Shown: piece by piece, positions 1 through 11,163 of the stretch | How positions within the stretch are numbered: the stretch's first letter is position 1 | How the letters are laid out: every line of letters starts with the position of its first letter | From: Clonostachys chloroleuca | Taxonomy: Eukaryota; Ascomycota; Sordariomycetes; Hypocreales; Bionectriaceae | Assembly (NCBI GenBank): GCA_037952775.1 | Contig: JBANAY010000001.1 | Span: 2,294,001 to 2,358,000, forward strand | DNA length: 64,000 bases | Reading direction: 5' to 3' | Position numbers and translations under genes: made by a program | Notes under the pieces: model-generated | Database searches by the model: none | The model's input: only the letters and a program-made list of their open reading frames with translations | What the model was told of the DNA's origin: nothing

Positions 1-3000
1 TGTCGGAACTGTGTATTCGAGGCGAGTTGATAACTCTTGTCCAATCGTCACCCTCTTGATAGCAAGCAGGTTCTTGGTCTTATCGTCACCAACGACAAGC
101 CACCAATTCTCCAACTTCTTTGTAGGATAGAATGGCGCATGTACTGTGGAGTCGAAAGGAGCATCGTCATCTTCCTCCACATTTCGGGTGATCTTGATTT
201 TGAGATAAGCCGGTTCGCCGGCCCTAATCTCATCTTCCTCTAGAACCTCGTGTTCTAGCTCTAGATCGGGATACTTGTCGTTTGTGAAGTTCGCAACCTC
301 AGCCAACTGCTTTTGTGACAGACCCAGGCGTTTCATTAGCTTATCAGAGTCGGGGTTCTCTTCAGGATTCATAGCCTCCATGAAGTCGAAGACGTCCTTG
401 ATTCTATGAAAGTTGTTAGCGCCACTGTACTGCATAATGGAATTTGACTGCGAAACATACCCAGCATCATTCGCCACCTTGATAACCTCGGGGGAAAAGT
501 GAGGAATCTGTTTCAGGGGGCTATCTCGATCCCACATGGCTTGTATTACCATTTGAGACATCTCCATGGCATTCATAGCATTGAGGTGGCCATCAGAGGA
601 AAGGATGTCAACCATGGCACTGAGGAGGCTGAGAACCCTCAAAAGAATAATTTCTTGGTCCTTGGAGAGGTCGACTGGTAGCTGCATGCGTGAGAAATGC
701 GCCTGGAGGAGAACAAAAGCCTTGAAATGGGGTGAGTCGTAGGCGGGGTCAGCCATCTTGACGGGCACTCGCTCATATATCCGACGCAAGAGACGCTCTT
801 CATATCTTCTAATCTGAATGACTTCAAATTCAGTGGCCGACGTAACGATCTCCAAAATACCCTTGAGCTTGGTACGAGCACTGAGTGAGAGCAAGAAGGT
901 TTGCATGGTAATGTAAGAAATGTTGTAGTACGCTGCGATCATTGCCGAGTTTTGAGGAGAAACAGAGCCATCCTCTTCGTCGAAATCAATGATCTTTGAC
1001 TCGCCAAGTTCACGGAGCGTAGTCTCAACAAGATCTGACATGTAGTTACTCAGATCATCATGTGAGGTGCCTGTCAAGCTGTAGTAGCTCGGATTCGCCA
1101 GCAGCCGTCGGTAAAAGTAGGTAAACGTTGTCCAGTTGATCGCATCATCACCGGACTCAATCATCTTGGTGCTAATTTCGGTTACAAAAGCATCGTGAAG
1201 ATAATTGTGTAGATGTGATTCAACAGGAAGAGCTTCGTTGAGGAATTTCTTGTAGTAATCTCGCTTTACCTGTGGGAGCATAAGAACGCCACGACCGCGG
1301 CCTTCCTTGGACGGCCGCATAGCCTTGCCGAACATTTGAAGGACCTCGCTAAGAGGGTAGTCCACATATCGATGCTCTCTGCCTTCAAAATATTGGGTAC
1401 CCATCACAATGACGAGGTGGGCTGTACTAGTAAGCTCCCAGCAAACGTCTCGGGAAGCAACAAGGACCTGAATGGCTCCATTGTCATAGAGATGCTTTAC
1501 GATCCGCCTGTCACTATTGCTCAGTGCCTCATGGTAGTAACCGATACCGTGCGAAAGTGCCTCAGCCAATGCTTCTTCGTGGACTCGTTCAAGCAATGGC
1601 TGCATTTGCTTCACATCGGCATGAAGGAATCGATCTTCGTCTTCATCAACAACACATGCCGCCAGAAGATCTCTTGCGGTAGCTCGTGTTTGTTTCCTAC
1701 TGGGCACGAAAACCATAGCTGGCTTGTCGGGTGACATTTGTGTGATTGCGAGGTATGTGGGTTTGGCCATTGCCAACATTAACGAGGGGAAGTGGGAAAT
1801 TGAAAAGGACTGAAGGTGAAGCTCGAGTGGTACAGGACGAACATGAGGGCTGAAGTTGTAAATATCATGCTTTGTGGCGTCAATCCACTCTCCGATATCC
1901 CTTGCATTGGCAAGAGACACGCTGAGAGCAACAATTCTCATCGGGAGCTCTGTCTGCGTTCGGATATAATGCATACGGGAGACGATGATCTCGTACACAT
2001 AACCCTGTGAACCGCCTAGCAGATGGATATCGTCAGCAATGAACAATTCAACTGTCTGAATATTCTTGCGTCGTTTCCATTGCCTTGACAGCACATCCCA
2101 CTGAATGGGTGTTGCCAATACCAAGTCTCCCTTCTCGAGAAGCTTGAGATCAGTCGCTGTCTCGCCCGTCAATTTGACGATTTCCTTTCCTCCGTTCAGT
2201 TGGCTCAACCGCTTGGTCCAGTCCTGAAGACGAGCATCAACGAGCTCCTGGAATGGTGCAATGTAGACGGCCCTTCCTGAGTCCGCCTTATTCCAGTGGC
2301 GGAGAAGTGCAAATTCGGCACAAACTGTTTTGCCACTGCCCGTGGGAGCCCCTACAAACACATTCTTGTCCGTCTTGTACAAGGACTCGAAAGTTTGAGT
2401 TTGAATCTTGTTGAATTGTCTCCAATCGGGATACAAATCGATATAAGTAGAGACCTTCAAAGCCGAAATTGGAAGCGACTGCAAGTCGAGGAGCTCAGTG
2501 TGCGGTGGGAATTTTTCGGGTAGTATAAGCTTGTGGAAGGGAATGGCCAATCTCGTCTCGGCATGCATCCATCGATCCGAGACCACTGAGACGAAGTAAT
2601 TCGGTGGCATAGGGTCTGTGATGGGGACTGTGAATTCCACCAAATGTTCATTCGACTCGGACTCCACATAGTCCTTTCGAAGAATGAAACTGTCATGGAA
2701 GAGAACATCCTCCCCATCACTGTCTTCCACGATGATCCAGAAGCTTTCTGATGTACCGTGGTACGCATCGTCCCATTCGAAATTTGGCGTAATGCTCAGT
2801 TCAACACGGATTATGGATCTTGTCATGGGTTGGACCGAAGCCTGTACCTCGAGTCGTGGGAATTTGGAAACCAATGCGCAAACCGCACGGCTAGCCTTAG
2901 GCATACCCAAGAGTTCACCCATGCGGGGAGGGTCAAGGTCAAAGTAGCTCTTCCAAGGAACTTCAACTCTCTCGGCCTTTTGAATGATATCTCTGCCGCA

Positions 3001-6000
3001 GTCGGGGAACTGGCGCAATGGGGTCATTGTAGGCCACATGCGCTTCTCTGCCATCTTGCACAGATCCAATGCCGTCTTCGCCACAGAGGCCCAACCCTTC
3101 TTCAGTGTGATCTCAAAGATCGCCCGTAGAATACGACCGGCACTCTGAGTTACATAGACCATATCAGCCATGAGAGCCAGTCCGTCAAGCTTGAGTCTTG
3201 AGATGTAAGCTTGGAGGAGCACATTAATCTTCGCGTGTGGTTCCTCAATGCTCTCCTTGACTGGAATAGGAACCTTGCCAAGAAGCTTTGCCAGTTCCAA
3301 TTTCTCGTCTTGTCGGACAGGGATGTACTTGAATTCGGAACTGAGAGCAAAAACACGGAAAAGCTCGATCGTTGTGATGGATGGCTGAATGAGGCTGTTG
3401 TAGGTGTCCATAGATCCGGCAGTGATGTAGTAGTGCGAAGCAATACGACCCAATTCAGTAGACTGTAGCCGCCCCGTCTTTTCATCATATTTGACCAGGT
3501 TCATCTTTTGAAGGACCATGGCAGCAGAATGGATAAGATCAACACGTTTTTGCTCAAGAGCATCGTCATCTTCATACTCGGCTCCTACTTGGTAAAGACC
3601 AGGTGATCGGAGCATACGGACATAAAGGTAGGTGTATCCAAGCCATTCAACACCTTCATCCCGTGTTCTGACGTTACCTAGCACTATCTCCGCATTGAGA
3701 TTGTCCACAAGCTTGCTGACGAACTGACTCTCAATGGGGAGTTGCTGATTGAGCAAGGATAGGTAATATTGGATTTCGCTCTGAGTAGTAATGATGATGC
3801 CTTCTCCATATGTATCGAATTGAGGTCGTCCTGCTCGTCCAAGCATCTGAAGTACGTCTTGGGGACTGAGTTCAACCCAGCTACCCTTCTCTGGTGAATA
3901 AACCTGGGTTCCTTTGATGATGACTGTGTGGGCAGGCAAGTTCACACCCCAGGCAAGAGTGGCAGTGCAGACAAGTACCTGGATAGCTCCACGAGCAAAG
4001 AGATCTTCAACATCGGTTCTGTCGACACGGCTCATGCCTGCATGATGAATGCCGAACCCATAAGGGAGAATATCTTTCAGGTCTTTATCCGTTGCTTGGG
4101 AGGCTGCATCATTGAGAAGTTCCCGACTACCAGCATCGTGGCGAAGAATCTGATTGATAGTCTCGTTTTCCAATGCTTTGTCTCGGATGTACTTGGCTGT
4201 TTTTGCAGTTTCCTTTCGCGAATGAACGAAAATGAGCATCTGATTCCTATTCTGCCCAACATGCTCCATCACTTTGGTGTATGTTACATCGTTCATCGTC
4301 TTTAACTGCTTGATTGCCTTGCGGTCTGTGATACCAACAAATTCCTGACGCAGTGGGCAGGGACGGTAGGATCCATCAAAGTGATACAGGTCTTTGTTGA
4401 CGTCGACACGTAAGAAGCTTGCCACATCTCGATAATTTGGCAAGGTCGCAGACAAACCAACCAAACGTACAGGCTCGCCTGTTTGCTCAGTCTTTCGAAT
4501 GGTTCTGCTGACGATGCTTTCGAGGACCGGACCACGGTCATCATGGAGCAGATGAATCTCGTCAATAATGATCAAGCGTACCAGGTTGGTGTAGGTCAGA
4601 TCATTGGACTTGCGGGTAATAACATCCCACTTTTCGGGTGTTGTCACAATAATCTGAGTCTCTGCTATTTGTTGTTTAGTGAGCTGCCTGTCACCAGTCA
4701 ACTCAGCCACCTTGACACCGTAAGGCTCCAGCCGTTTACCAAAATTGCCAACTTGTTCTTGAACCAGAGCTTTCAGAGGCGCAATATAGACAATCTTGAA
4801 AGCATCAAGATCAATATCGCCGGTCTCCGGGTTCCGGTTCTTTCCAAGCTCTCGCAAGATAGTCAACATGGCCACGTTTGTTTTTCCGCTACCAGTTGGT
4901 GCACAAATGAGCATATTGCCGTCGTTCTGGAATGCCGAGGGGTAACACTTTGTCTGGATCTTGTTCAGCGACTTTGCAGAGCTAAAAGGAACACGAGACC
5001 ACTCTGGGAGATCTGTGATGGGGATGAGTGAATCGCCAGGCTCGTTCGACTTCTTGGGGGCGGGACATGAATCTCCTCGTATCCTTTGAAGCTTCGCTTC
5101 GTCGATCCTTCCGGCAGTCGGACCTTTGCGTTGGTCATGAGATGGTTGCCTTGGTCGAAGACAAGATTGTCGAGATTGATCAGCTTTCTGGGCTGTAAGC
5201 CGCCGACGAGCTGGCCCTCGGGTTTATCTTCCTTGAGGGCGCCAGCCTTGATAGAGTCAGGAACATCAATGTCCATCTTGATATCCATCTTCTTTCCGTC
5301 ATTTGCTTTCTTTCCGTGCAATTCGTTGAGGATCCACTGTAGACCTTCGGAGGCCATCTCTCTTTCCACCTCGGCTCGTTGCTCGTCGTTCTCCGACCGT
5401 GTGAGTTTTGTAAGCCAGAACACCTTTTCTCTGTTCTCCACAAGCTTTTGTACGAGCTCGTGATGTTCAAAGTCAAAAAGCTCCATTAGATCGTTTTCGA
5501 TTTCTCGTAGCGACTTTTCCTCACCGCCAGCCTCATCGGGCTCGCCCGAAAGAATACGCAGCGCATCCTTTGTTTTGTCTGTCTGCTCGTGAGCATCGGG
5601 ATACAGGCTGCCGACCTGGCGCTGCAACCAAAATGCGTCAATATCCCGGGCTGGAACAGAATGCTTCTCCTTATCCTTTTGTTTGCCAGCAACAGGTCCG
5701 GAGTCTAGGATCATTTCGTCGTCATCGTCAGCATCACCATTGGTTGCCTGGGTTGCACCATCCTCATTCTCCTCGTCTTCGTCATCTTCATCTTCTGAAG
5801 ACACGTCGCGAACTTCGTTTTCTAACTCCTCATCCTCCGCCTCATCATCGAAGGTCACCGCAACACCCTGTCTTTCATCGATATCCGCATCATCACCATC
5901 GGCGCCTCCCATCTCAGCGTCTTCATCATCCTGGGCGTCGTAGTCGGTGATCTTCTTGCCCAGGTTGACCAGCTCGTTGAACTGTTTAGCGGGCATTGTC

Positions 6001-6515
6001 GTTCCCAGGATGTCATCAATCTCCTTCTTCTTATCCAAATCTTTCATATCATCGTCTTTGAGGTATTCCAAGGTGACGTCTGCCGCGCTGCGAATAACTT
6101 CATGTGACACATCGCCCAAATTATTCGCCACGATGGTAAGGATAAGGTTAAAGGTGGCTCGCGTAGCCTGAGTTCGCGGCTGGTAGTTGAGGCCCTCGAT
6201 GTGTGATTCGTTGGCTCCCAGGAGTCCTGTGGACTTTCCTCCTTTGCGCCGTTGCTCTCGGAGCAATACATCCTCGCCTTCTTTCAGGTCTCCCCTTACT
6301 ACATCATGCGGGCCTGTATTTTTCTTCTGTCTAGGCGCCTCCTCGCGAGCCACGCGACCACCCATATCCTGGATACTCAGCCGGCCAGCAAGCGACTCTG
6401 GGTCGCCTGTCGCCTCGTCGGTTCGTCGCGTAACAAACCGACGGTCCGCCTGGAGAACCAGGTTGGACATAGCTGAGTACTTGTATTGGGAGACATCGCG
6501 ATGTTGGTCCGACAT
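1..6515 (-). CDS. brr2: Pre-mRNA-splicing helicase BRR2 (U5 snRNP), 3' end beyond window
   Basis: Ski2-like RNA helicase of the U5 snRNP that unwinds U4/U6 during spliceosome activation. The start is the ATG at 6515 (MSDQHRDVSQYKYSAMSNLV), matching the conserved BRR2 N-terminus. An acidic N-terminal region precedes two helicase-Sec63 cassettes. Cassette 1 has Walker A APTGSGKT near residue 540 and DEIH near 652. Cassette 2 has GAPTGSGKT near residue 1390 but DDIH near 1494, as expected for the regulatory, non-unwinding second cassette. At position 1 the second Sec63 module is still open (WWLVVGDDKTKNLLAIKRVT), so perhaps 40 residues are missing beyond the edge. No introns are needed. One base is missing near 5062-5064: upstream the frame reads GYEEIHVP, and the continuation (PKKSNEPGDSLIPITDLPEW) lies in another frame. 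Adding one G to the GGG run joins them. Divergent from the gene starting at 7003. Confidence 0.96.
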
Positions 6516-7002
6516 CTTGCGCGTCTAGTCGAATTTCGTGTAGGGAAGAGGGTTCGGGGGGAGTCGATGTGCTCGACAGCTCCGGGAGCTCGTATTTAGA
6601 TAGTTTTAGACACCATATGTCCACCAACCAATTAAGCGCGTTCGGTTTCGGGGGATTGCTGCCTTCAGTCCCGGTCACTCAATCAAGCGCAATGTGGTTG
6701 ACAATTATGCGTTCTCTCCGCCGCCAGTTTGTTGAGAAGGTATCATCGGCAGTAGATAAATTTCAGAGCCAGCCCCGTAGGCAACAGCGCTAGCTCCAAT
6801 TCTGATTAGTGGGGTCTCAATTGCGTACCTGGCGGAAGGCGCGCTGCAGCAGGTCCTGGCAAGCCACAGACAGGTACACCAGCCACAGCGCATTCAGTAA
6901 ACAACAGGTACAGGGGAGCTTCAGGAGCCAACCTCGATACTAACATGGCTCACGCCTCTCATACCCTTTCAAGTCAATCTCGACTTGAAGGAATAAGCCA
7001 AA
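6516..7002. other. Divergent promoter region between BRR2 and the 7003 gene
   Basis: 487 bp shared upstream region of two divergently transcribed genes. I see no convincing open frame or RNA gene. Both 5' UTRs and their promoters presumably lie here. Confidence 0.6.
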
Positions 7003-8542
7003 ATGAAGGACGCATCTGATACTATTCGAGCTATCCAGAGCGGCCTGGAGCCGTACATTAAGCCTCGGGAGCAGGTCAATTACATTCGACGCATTCTGGC
7101 CCTGCAGTTGGGCTCCTACACTAATGACAAGAAGCTGCCACAGCCATTAGCACTTTCCAAACCCCCGCATGATTTTTCAAGCGCTTTCTCGGAGGCCAAA
7201 GGTGTCCATAAAGAGTACCTTCAGGCTCTGAAAGACAATGAAGCTGCCCGTAGAGGTTTTGAGGATGTGCTACAGATCAAATCAAAGCAGGGCCGGAGTG
7301 TATCACCCACGGCTGGCACAGGGGAAGAGTTCTTAGAAGAACAGCTAGCAATACTTAAGCTTCGACGAAAACGAGAAAAGTTCTTGGCTATCCAGCAATG
7401 TATAGATGACCTCTTCGAAAAGCCAGCCGCGCTGCCATCATATTTGGATGCAGATTCGCTTTTTGCCGGGGCAGCCCAGCTTCCAGCTGTTCCAAGGGAG
7501 ATAGTCGAAAGCTTAGCTGTTGAGGGAAGCACGGCAGGCTCAGATCCTAAAGCCCGGGAAGTCAACATGGAGAAGACAATTCTACGCGCGAAGCTGCTCC
7601 TAAGAGAAGAACAGGATCTCCTTCAGGAGGCGCGGTCAAATTCAAGAAGTAACCCTGATGTCCTCAGCAATGCTGCCAAGGCCACCGCATTGGATGCAAC
7701 GCGAAATGAACTCATCAGCTGGATGGAGGCTGAACTCGGCGTCGCAGGTTCAGAGGAGCAAAACGAGAGCGCTGGAGGCGTTCAACTCGGCGACCTCAAA
7801 GCAACTCAAGCTGCACTCACCAATGACTTGGCTCAAATCGGTCAGAAATATGCCCTATATTGCAGTTTGCGGAAAGATATATTGGTACTGGTATCGCAGT
7901 CACCACAGCCGGCGATCACGCCCGATCTCCAGCATAAATCGTCACCACACATCGCCCAGCCCGAGAATCCCGACGTTGACTACCTTCTTACTCCGTATAT
8001 CACAAAACTGCTGGCTCTTTCCAAGACTCAAAAGGCCATGATTAGCCAAAAGGCACATATCAACTCCACGCTTGGCCAATATACGAAGGACTCTGGCCAA
8101 ATATTCGATCCTTGCTGAGGAGAGCCAGCTGCTTCCGGCACATCGCAACGAAACAGACTCGCGACCCGGGTTAACAGATCCGCTTTCTAAGAGTTCGCAT
8201 TTTCCCGAAGCCACAAGTCGAATCACACCATGGGTGCTTGCTGCTGATTCCGCCAAAATCAGCAATCTTGAGTTGGTTGCAGAGACCATGGAGGGCGGTC
8301 ACATTTTCTTGGAAAATTCTGCCCAATCACTCCATGAGATTAACAATCTTCTTGGATTAAATCAACCAAAGCCAGAAGGTGCCGAGGCGCAGGGTGATGA
8401 CGATTTCTGGTTGGAATCAGAGAACCCCAAAGGGAAGAAAACGAGGAAACACACCGAGGAAAGGCCGGAGCAAAAGAAGGGAGACATATGGTCCGCATTG
8501 CATGGAAACTTGGGATTGCTTGGTCAAGATCGTTCAGCATAG
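7003..8542 (+). CDS. Conserved fungal coiled-coil protein of unknown function (one-base frame break)
   Basis: I do not recognise a named family. The start ATG at 7003 opens MKDASDTIRAIQSGLEPYIK. The protein is about 512 aa, mostly helical and charged with long coiled-coil stretches (for example EEFLEEQLAILKLRRKREKF), and ends in a Lys/Glu-rich tail with GDIWSALHGNLGLLGQDRSA. There is no signal peptide or membrane segment. The frame used to about 8073 hits a stop at 8118, while the next frame is open from about 8042 to the TAG at 8542 (ANIRRTLAKYSILAEESQLL). Total length is one more than a multiple of three, so one extra base, best placed in the GG at 8074-8075, explains the break; I see no usable intron there. 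It could be a spindle or kinetochore-type coiled-coil protein, but nothing in the sequence proves that. Converges on RFC2 with 122 bp between stops. Confidence 0.75.
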
Positions 8543-8664
8543 CGATTGCTTTTTATATCACATTTATGTCGTCTGGAAAATACGTGGATATCCCTCCTCA
8601 ACGCCACGTTAATTTGTCGTCTGAACGCCGTATTTCATCTTGCTTCCCATAACTATTAGACATT

Positions 8665-9996
8665 TCATGACGCAGACAAAATAGAAGATATTCTCATGGC
8701 CACATCCAATAAGGAGAGATGCTCATCAGCACCATCAGCTAGCCTCTTGTCAACCTCTGAGAAAATCATGACAATCTTGTTTTTCTGTGTATCCGGGATG
8801 GACTCGTCCGTAGTGAGGACAGAATAAAGCTTCAGAATCAACGTTAGTAAATTTCCATGATAGAAGCCTTGAAGGGAAAACCAACCTGCGATACTACCTG
8901 CCCAGCACTCCAGCCATCCGCGACCAAATCTTCGACCACCTTAGACACAGACCGGTATGCCTCACCAACGCCGCTTGGTCGCATCGCCTTCACAAGATCA
9001 TCGATCGTGCTATCCGGAATGACACCTGCAATGTCCTCAATAATATTCACAGTGACGGCTTTCTTATCGACGTCCATCTGATCCGCATCGTCCGCTTCTT
9101 CTTCCGAATCCTTCTTCTTGGCAGAGGCGCCAACCAGCCTTGCAGCACTCTGAAGAAAGGTGATGGCCTTTCTCAAATCACCCTCACTGCACTTGATCAA
9201 CGCATCGACTGCGCCGGGGTCAAGGGGTACTCCCTCCCCCTCCGCGATATGTTCTATACGCTTTCTAGCGTTACCCTGGTCCAGGCTCTTGAACCGAAAC
9301 TTGCTGCATCGACTGGCGAGAGGGTCGATAATTCTGGTCACGTAGTTGCAAATTAAGCAGAATCGAGTGATCTTGCTGTATGTTTCCATCGTCCGTCTCA
9401 ATGCACTCTGGGCGTCTTGTGTCATTGAGTCCGCCTCATCAAGAATGATGATCTTGAAAGGCGGACAAGGGTACTTCTCCTTGTATGCGGCGGTCGGGTT
9501 CGTCAGCTGCATGCGAGCGAAATTCTTGACCTTGTCTCGAACAATGGATATGCCTCGCTCGTCGGATGCGTTCAATTCAAGGACTCGCGACTTCATCATT
9601 TCTGGTCCGTACAGTTGCTTCGCAAGCGCCAGGATCGTCGATGTCTTTCCGGTACCGGGAGGTCCGTAGAAAAGCATGTGAGGCAGCTACACACGGCATG
9701 GTCAGCTTTTTGGGATCACGGGAGTCGCTCTAGGATCGTACGTTGGAAGCCTGCAGCGTCCTCTGGAGGACTGTGACTGTGTGGTCTTGCGCCGTGACAT
9801 CGTCCAGGCTCTTCGGGCGGCTAAAGGTAGAAGACAGGTTAGTTGCGCGTATTCCCTACGAAGAGAGCTCCTGCTGCACTGACTATTTCTCCACCCATGG
9901 TTGAGAGCTCCCGTCTTTGGCCTTGTCCTGTTTCTGGTCGGTATTGCCATTGGCGGCAGCGGCTTTCCGAGCCTTGAGGTCGAAGAAGCTCGCCAT
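8665..9996 (-). CDS. rfc2: Replication factor C subunit 2 (clamp loader AAA+ ATPase)
   Basis: Subunit of the RFC complex that loads PCNA at primer ends (yeast Rfc2, human RFC4). Four exons: 9884-9996, 9742-9820, 8886-9686 and 8665-8829, joining in frame to 385 aa. Exon junctions recreate [19 protein letters not shown] and [19 protein letters not shown]. Visible motifs are the RFC box EKYRPK, Walker [10 protein letters not shown], Walker [10 protein letters not shown], sensor/arginine-finger region [11 protein letters not shown] and a C-terminal collar ending ...[15 protein letters not shown]. The last intron starts after VVSQ; reading through it would give a false [13 protein letters not shown] tail. 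An acidic insert ([17 protein letters not shown]) lies before the collar. An MluI cell-cycle box sits about 177 bp upstream of the ATG. Confidence 0.96.
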
Positions 9997-11163
9997 TGCA
10001 GCCCGTTTGTGTTGTGTCGAATATATGTACTTCGAATGCCGTCCTGGATTGGTTCTTCCCAGATTGTAGTGGAATTAAGGTCTACCAAGGTAGCGATGAC
10101 TGAATGACGCTCCTCGACGCTTCTGGTGGTGAAATTACAAAATCCATTAACGCGGTCCGGGAGCACGCGAAGACGCGTTCTAGTGGGCTACCTTCTACGT
10201 GTTAGCGCACGGAGCTCTCTTTTTCTGGCCCCAGGCATGGACATCACAACGGCCCAATGCTACCTGTAGGAGGTATCACTACATCTTACCTGAGGTATCC
10301 GCTACAGTGCCTCCGGTATGCAACAGGATCAATAGGCATGAGAACTGGACCTAATGAACATCACCAAGTTGGCATTCGAGCAAAATGTTGTGTCTAATTA
10401 CACTTGGACCTCCACTAATCGCCGTGCATCTGCAGCACTAGGTGCGTTGCATCGACGAAGGTTTGGCCTGCTTGACGACACAAAGCTTAATAAACCCAGG
10501 AAGCTTGTTTGTCATTGTTGCTGTGGACGACAAACAGTCGATCATCCGTCCCATCTAGGCATGCATGCAATGTAAAGGTGCGTGGGTGAGGGCTTCGTGG
10601 GCAGCCGGTACCTGAAATATCCCTGCTGTTGGTACATATGTGGTGATCGCAGCCCGTGGCAGCTGGGAACAAAACCGGGCTCTTGGGCAGACAACATTCT
10701 GCAGTGGTGCTCTGGCAGCTGGTGTTTGGTTCGCCTTGGCTTCTGCAGTCAGCCTTCTCTCGTGCCTGCTGCCTGCCGTAAGATAAGTTCCAACTCACCT
10801 ATGTCCACCTCACATTAATTCACTCCGGGAGGACCCTCCCAACTCTGCCCCGCCTTCCTCTCCGAGCCCAGAGCCAAGCAGGCTTCCTGGACTGTGCCCT
10901 CGCCTTCGTGAACCGTGAAGTTTTTGGGAACTTTAACCATCAATTAGCCCAGCATTTTGCTTCGGAATACGCCCTCGCGCTTTTGTTTCGCCAGGCTCTA
11001 GCCAACGCTAGCTCGCCTCAGGTACTCGGTAGCTGTGTGCAGCTGGTGACTTCCACCCCAAGTTCGTGACATAAGATCCAATAGCTGGTACCTCACCTTC
11101 TTTTCATCACACCCTTACCTCACCAAGTGCACTTTCGCGTTTGGCGGGGTTCGACTGTGCGGG
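9997..11163. other. Intergenic, divergent promoters of RFC2 and the E2 gene
   Basis: 1.17 kb with no convincing coding frame. Short open frames here lack family resemblance. The part next to 11163 is pyrimidine-rich (CTCACCTTCTTTTCATC type), as is common in fungal 5' leaders. Confidence 0.5.
10173..10178 (-). promoter_or_regulatory. MCB element (ACGCGT) upstream of RFC2
   Basis: A palindromic ACGCGT lies about 177 bp upstream of the RFC2 start codon, next to a CACGCGA stretch. In yeasts and other fungi MBF binds this box and drives G1/S expression of DNA replication genes. Seen in sequence; the regulatory role here is inferred. Confidence 0.5.

Noticed and set aside
5570..5943. His/Arg- and Ser-rich plus-strand frames within BRR2
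   Set aside because: Shadows of the acidic Asp/Glu-rich N-terminal region of BRR2.
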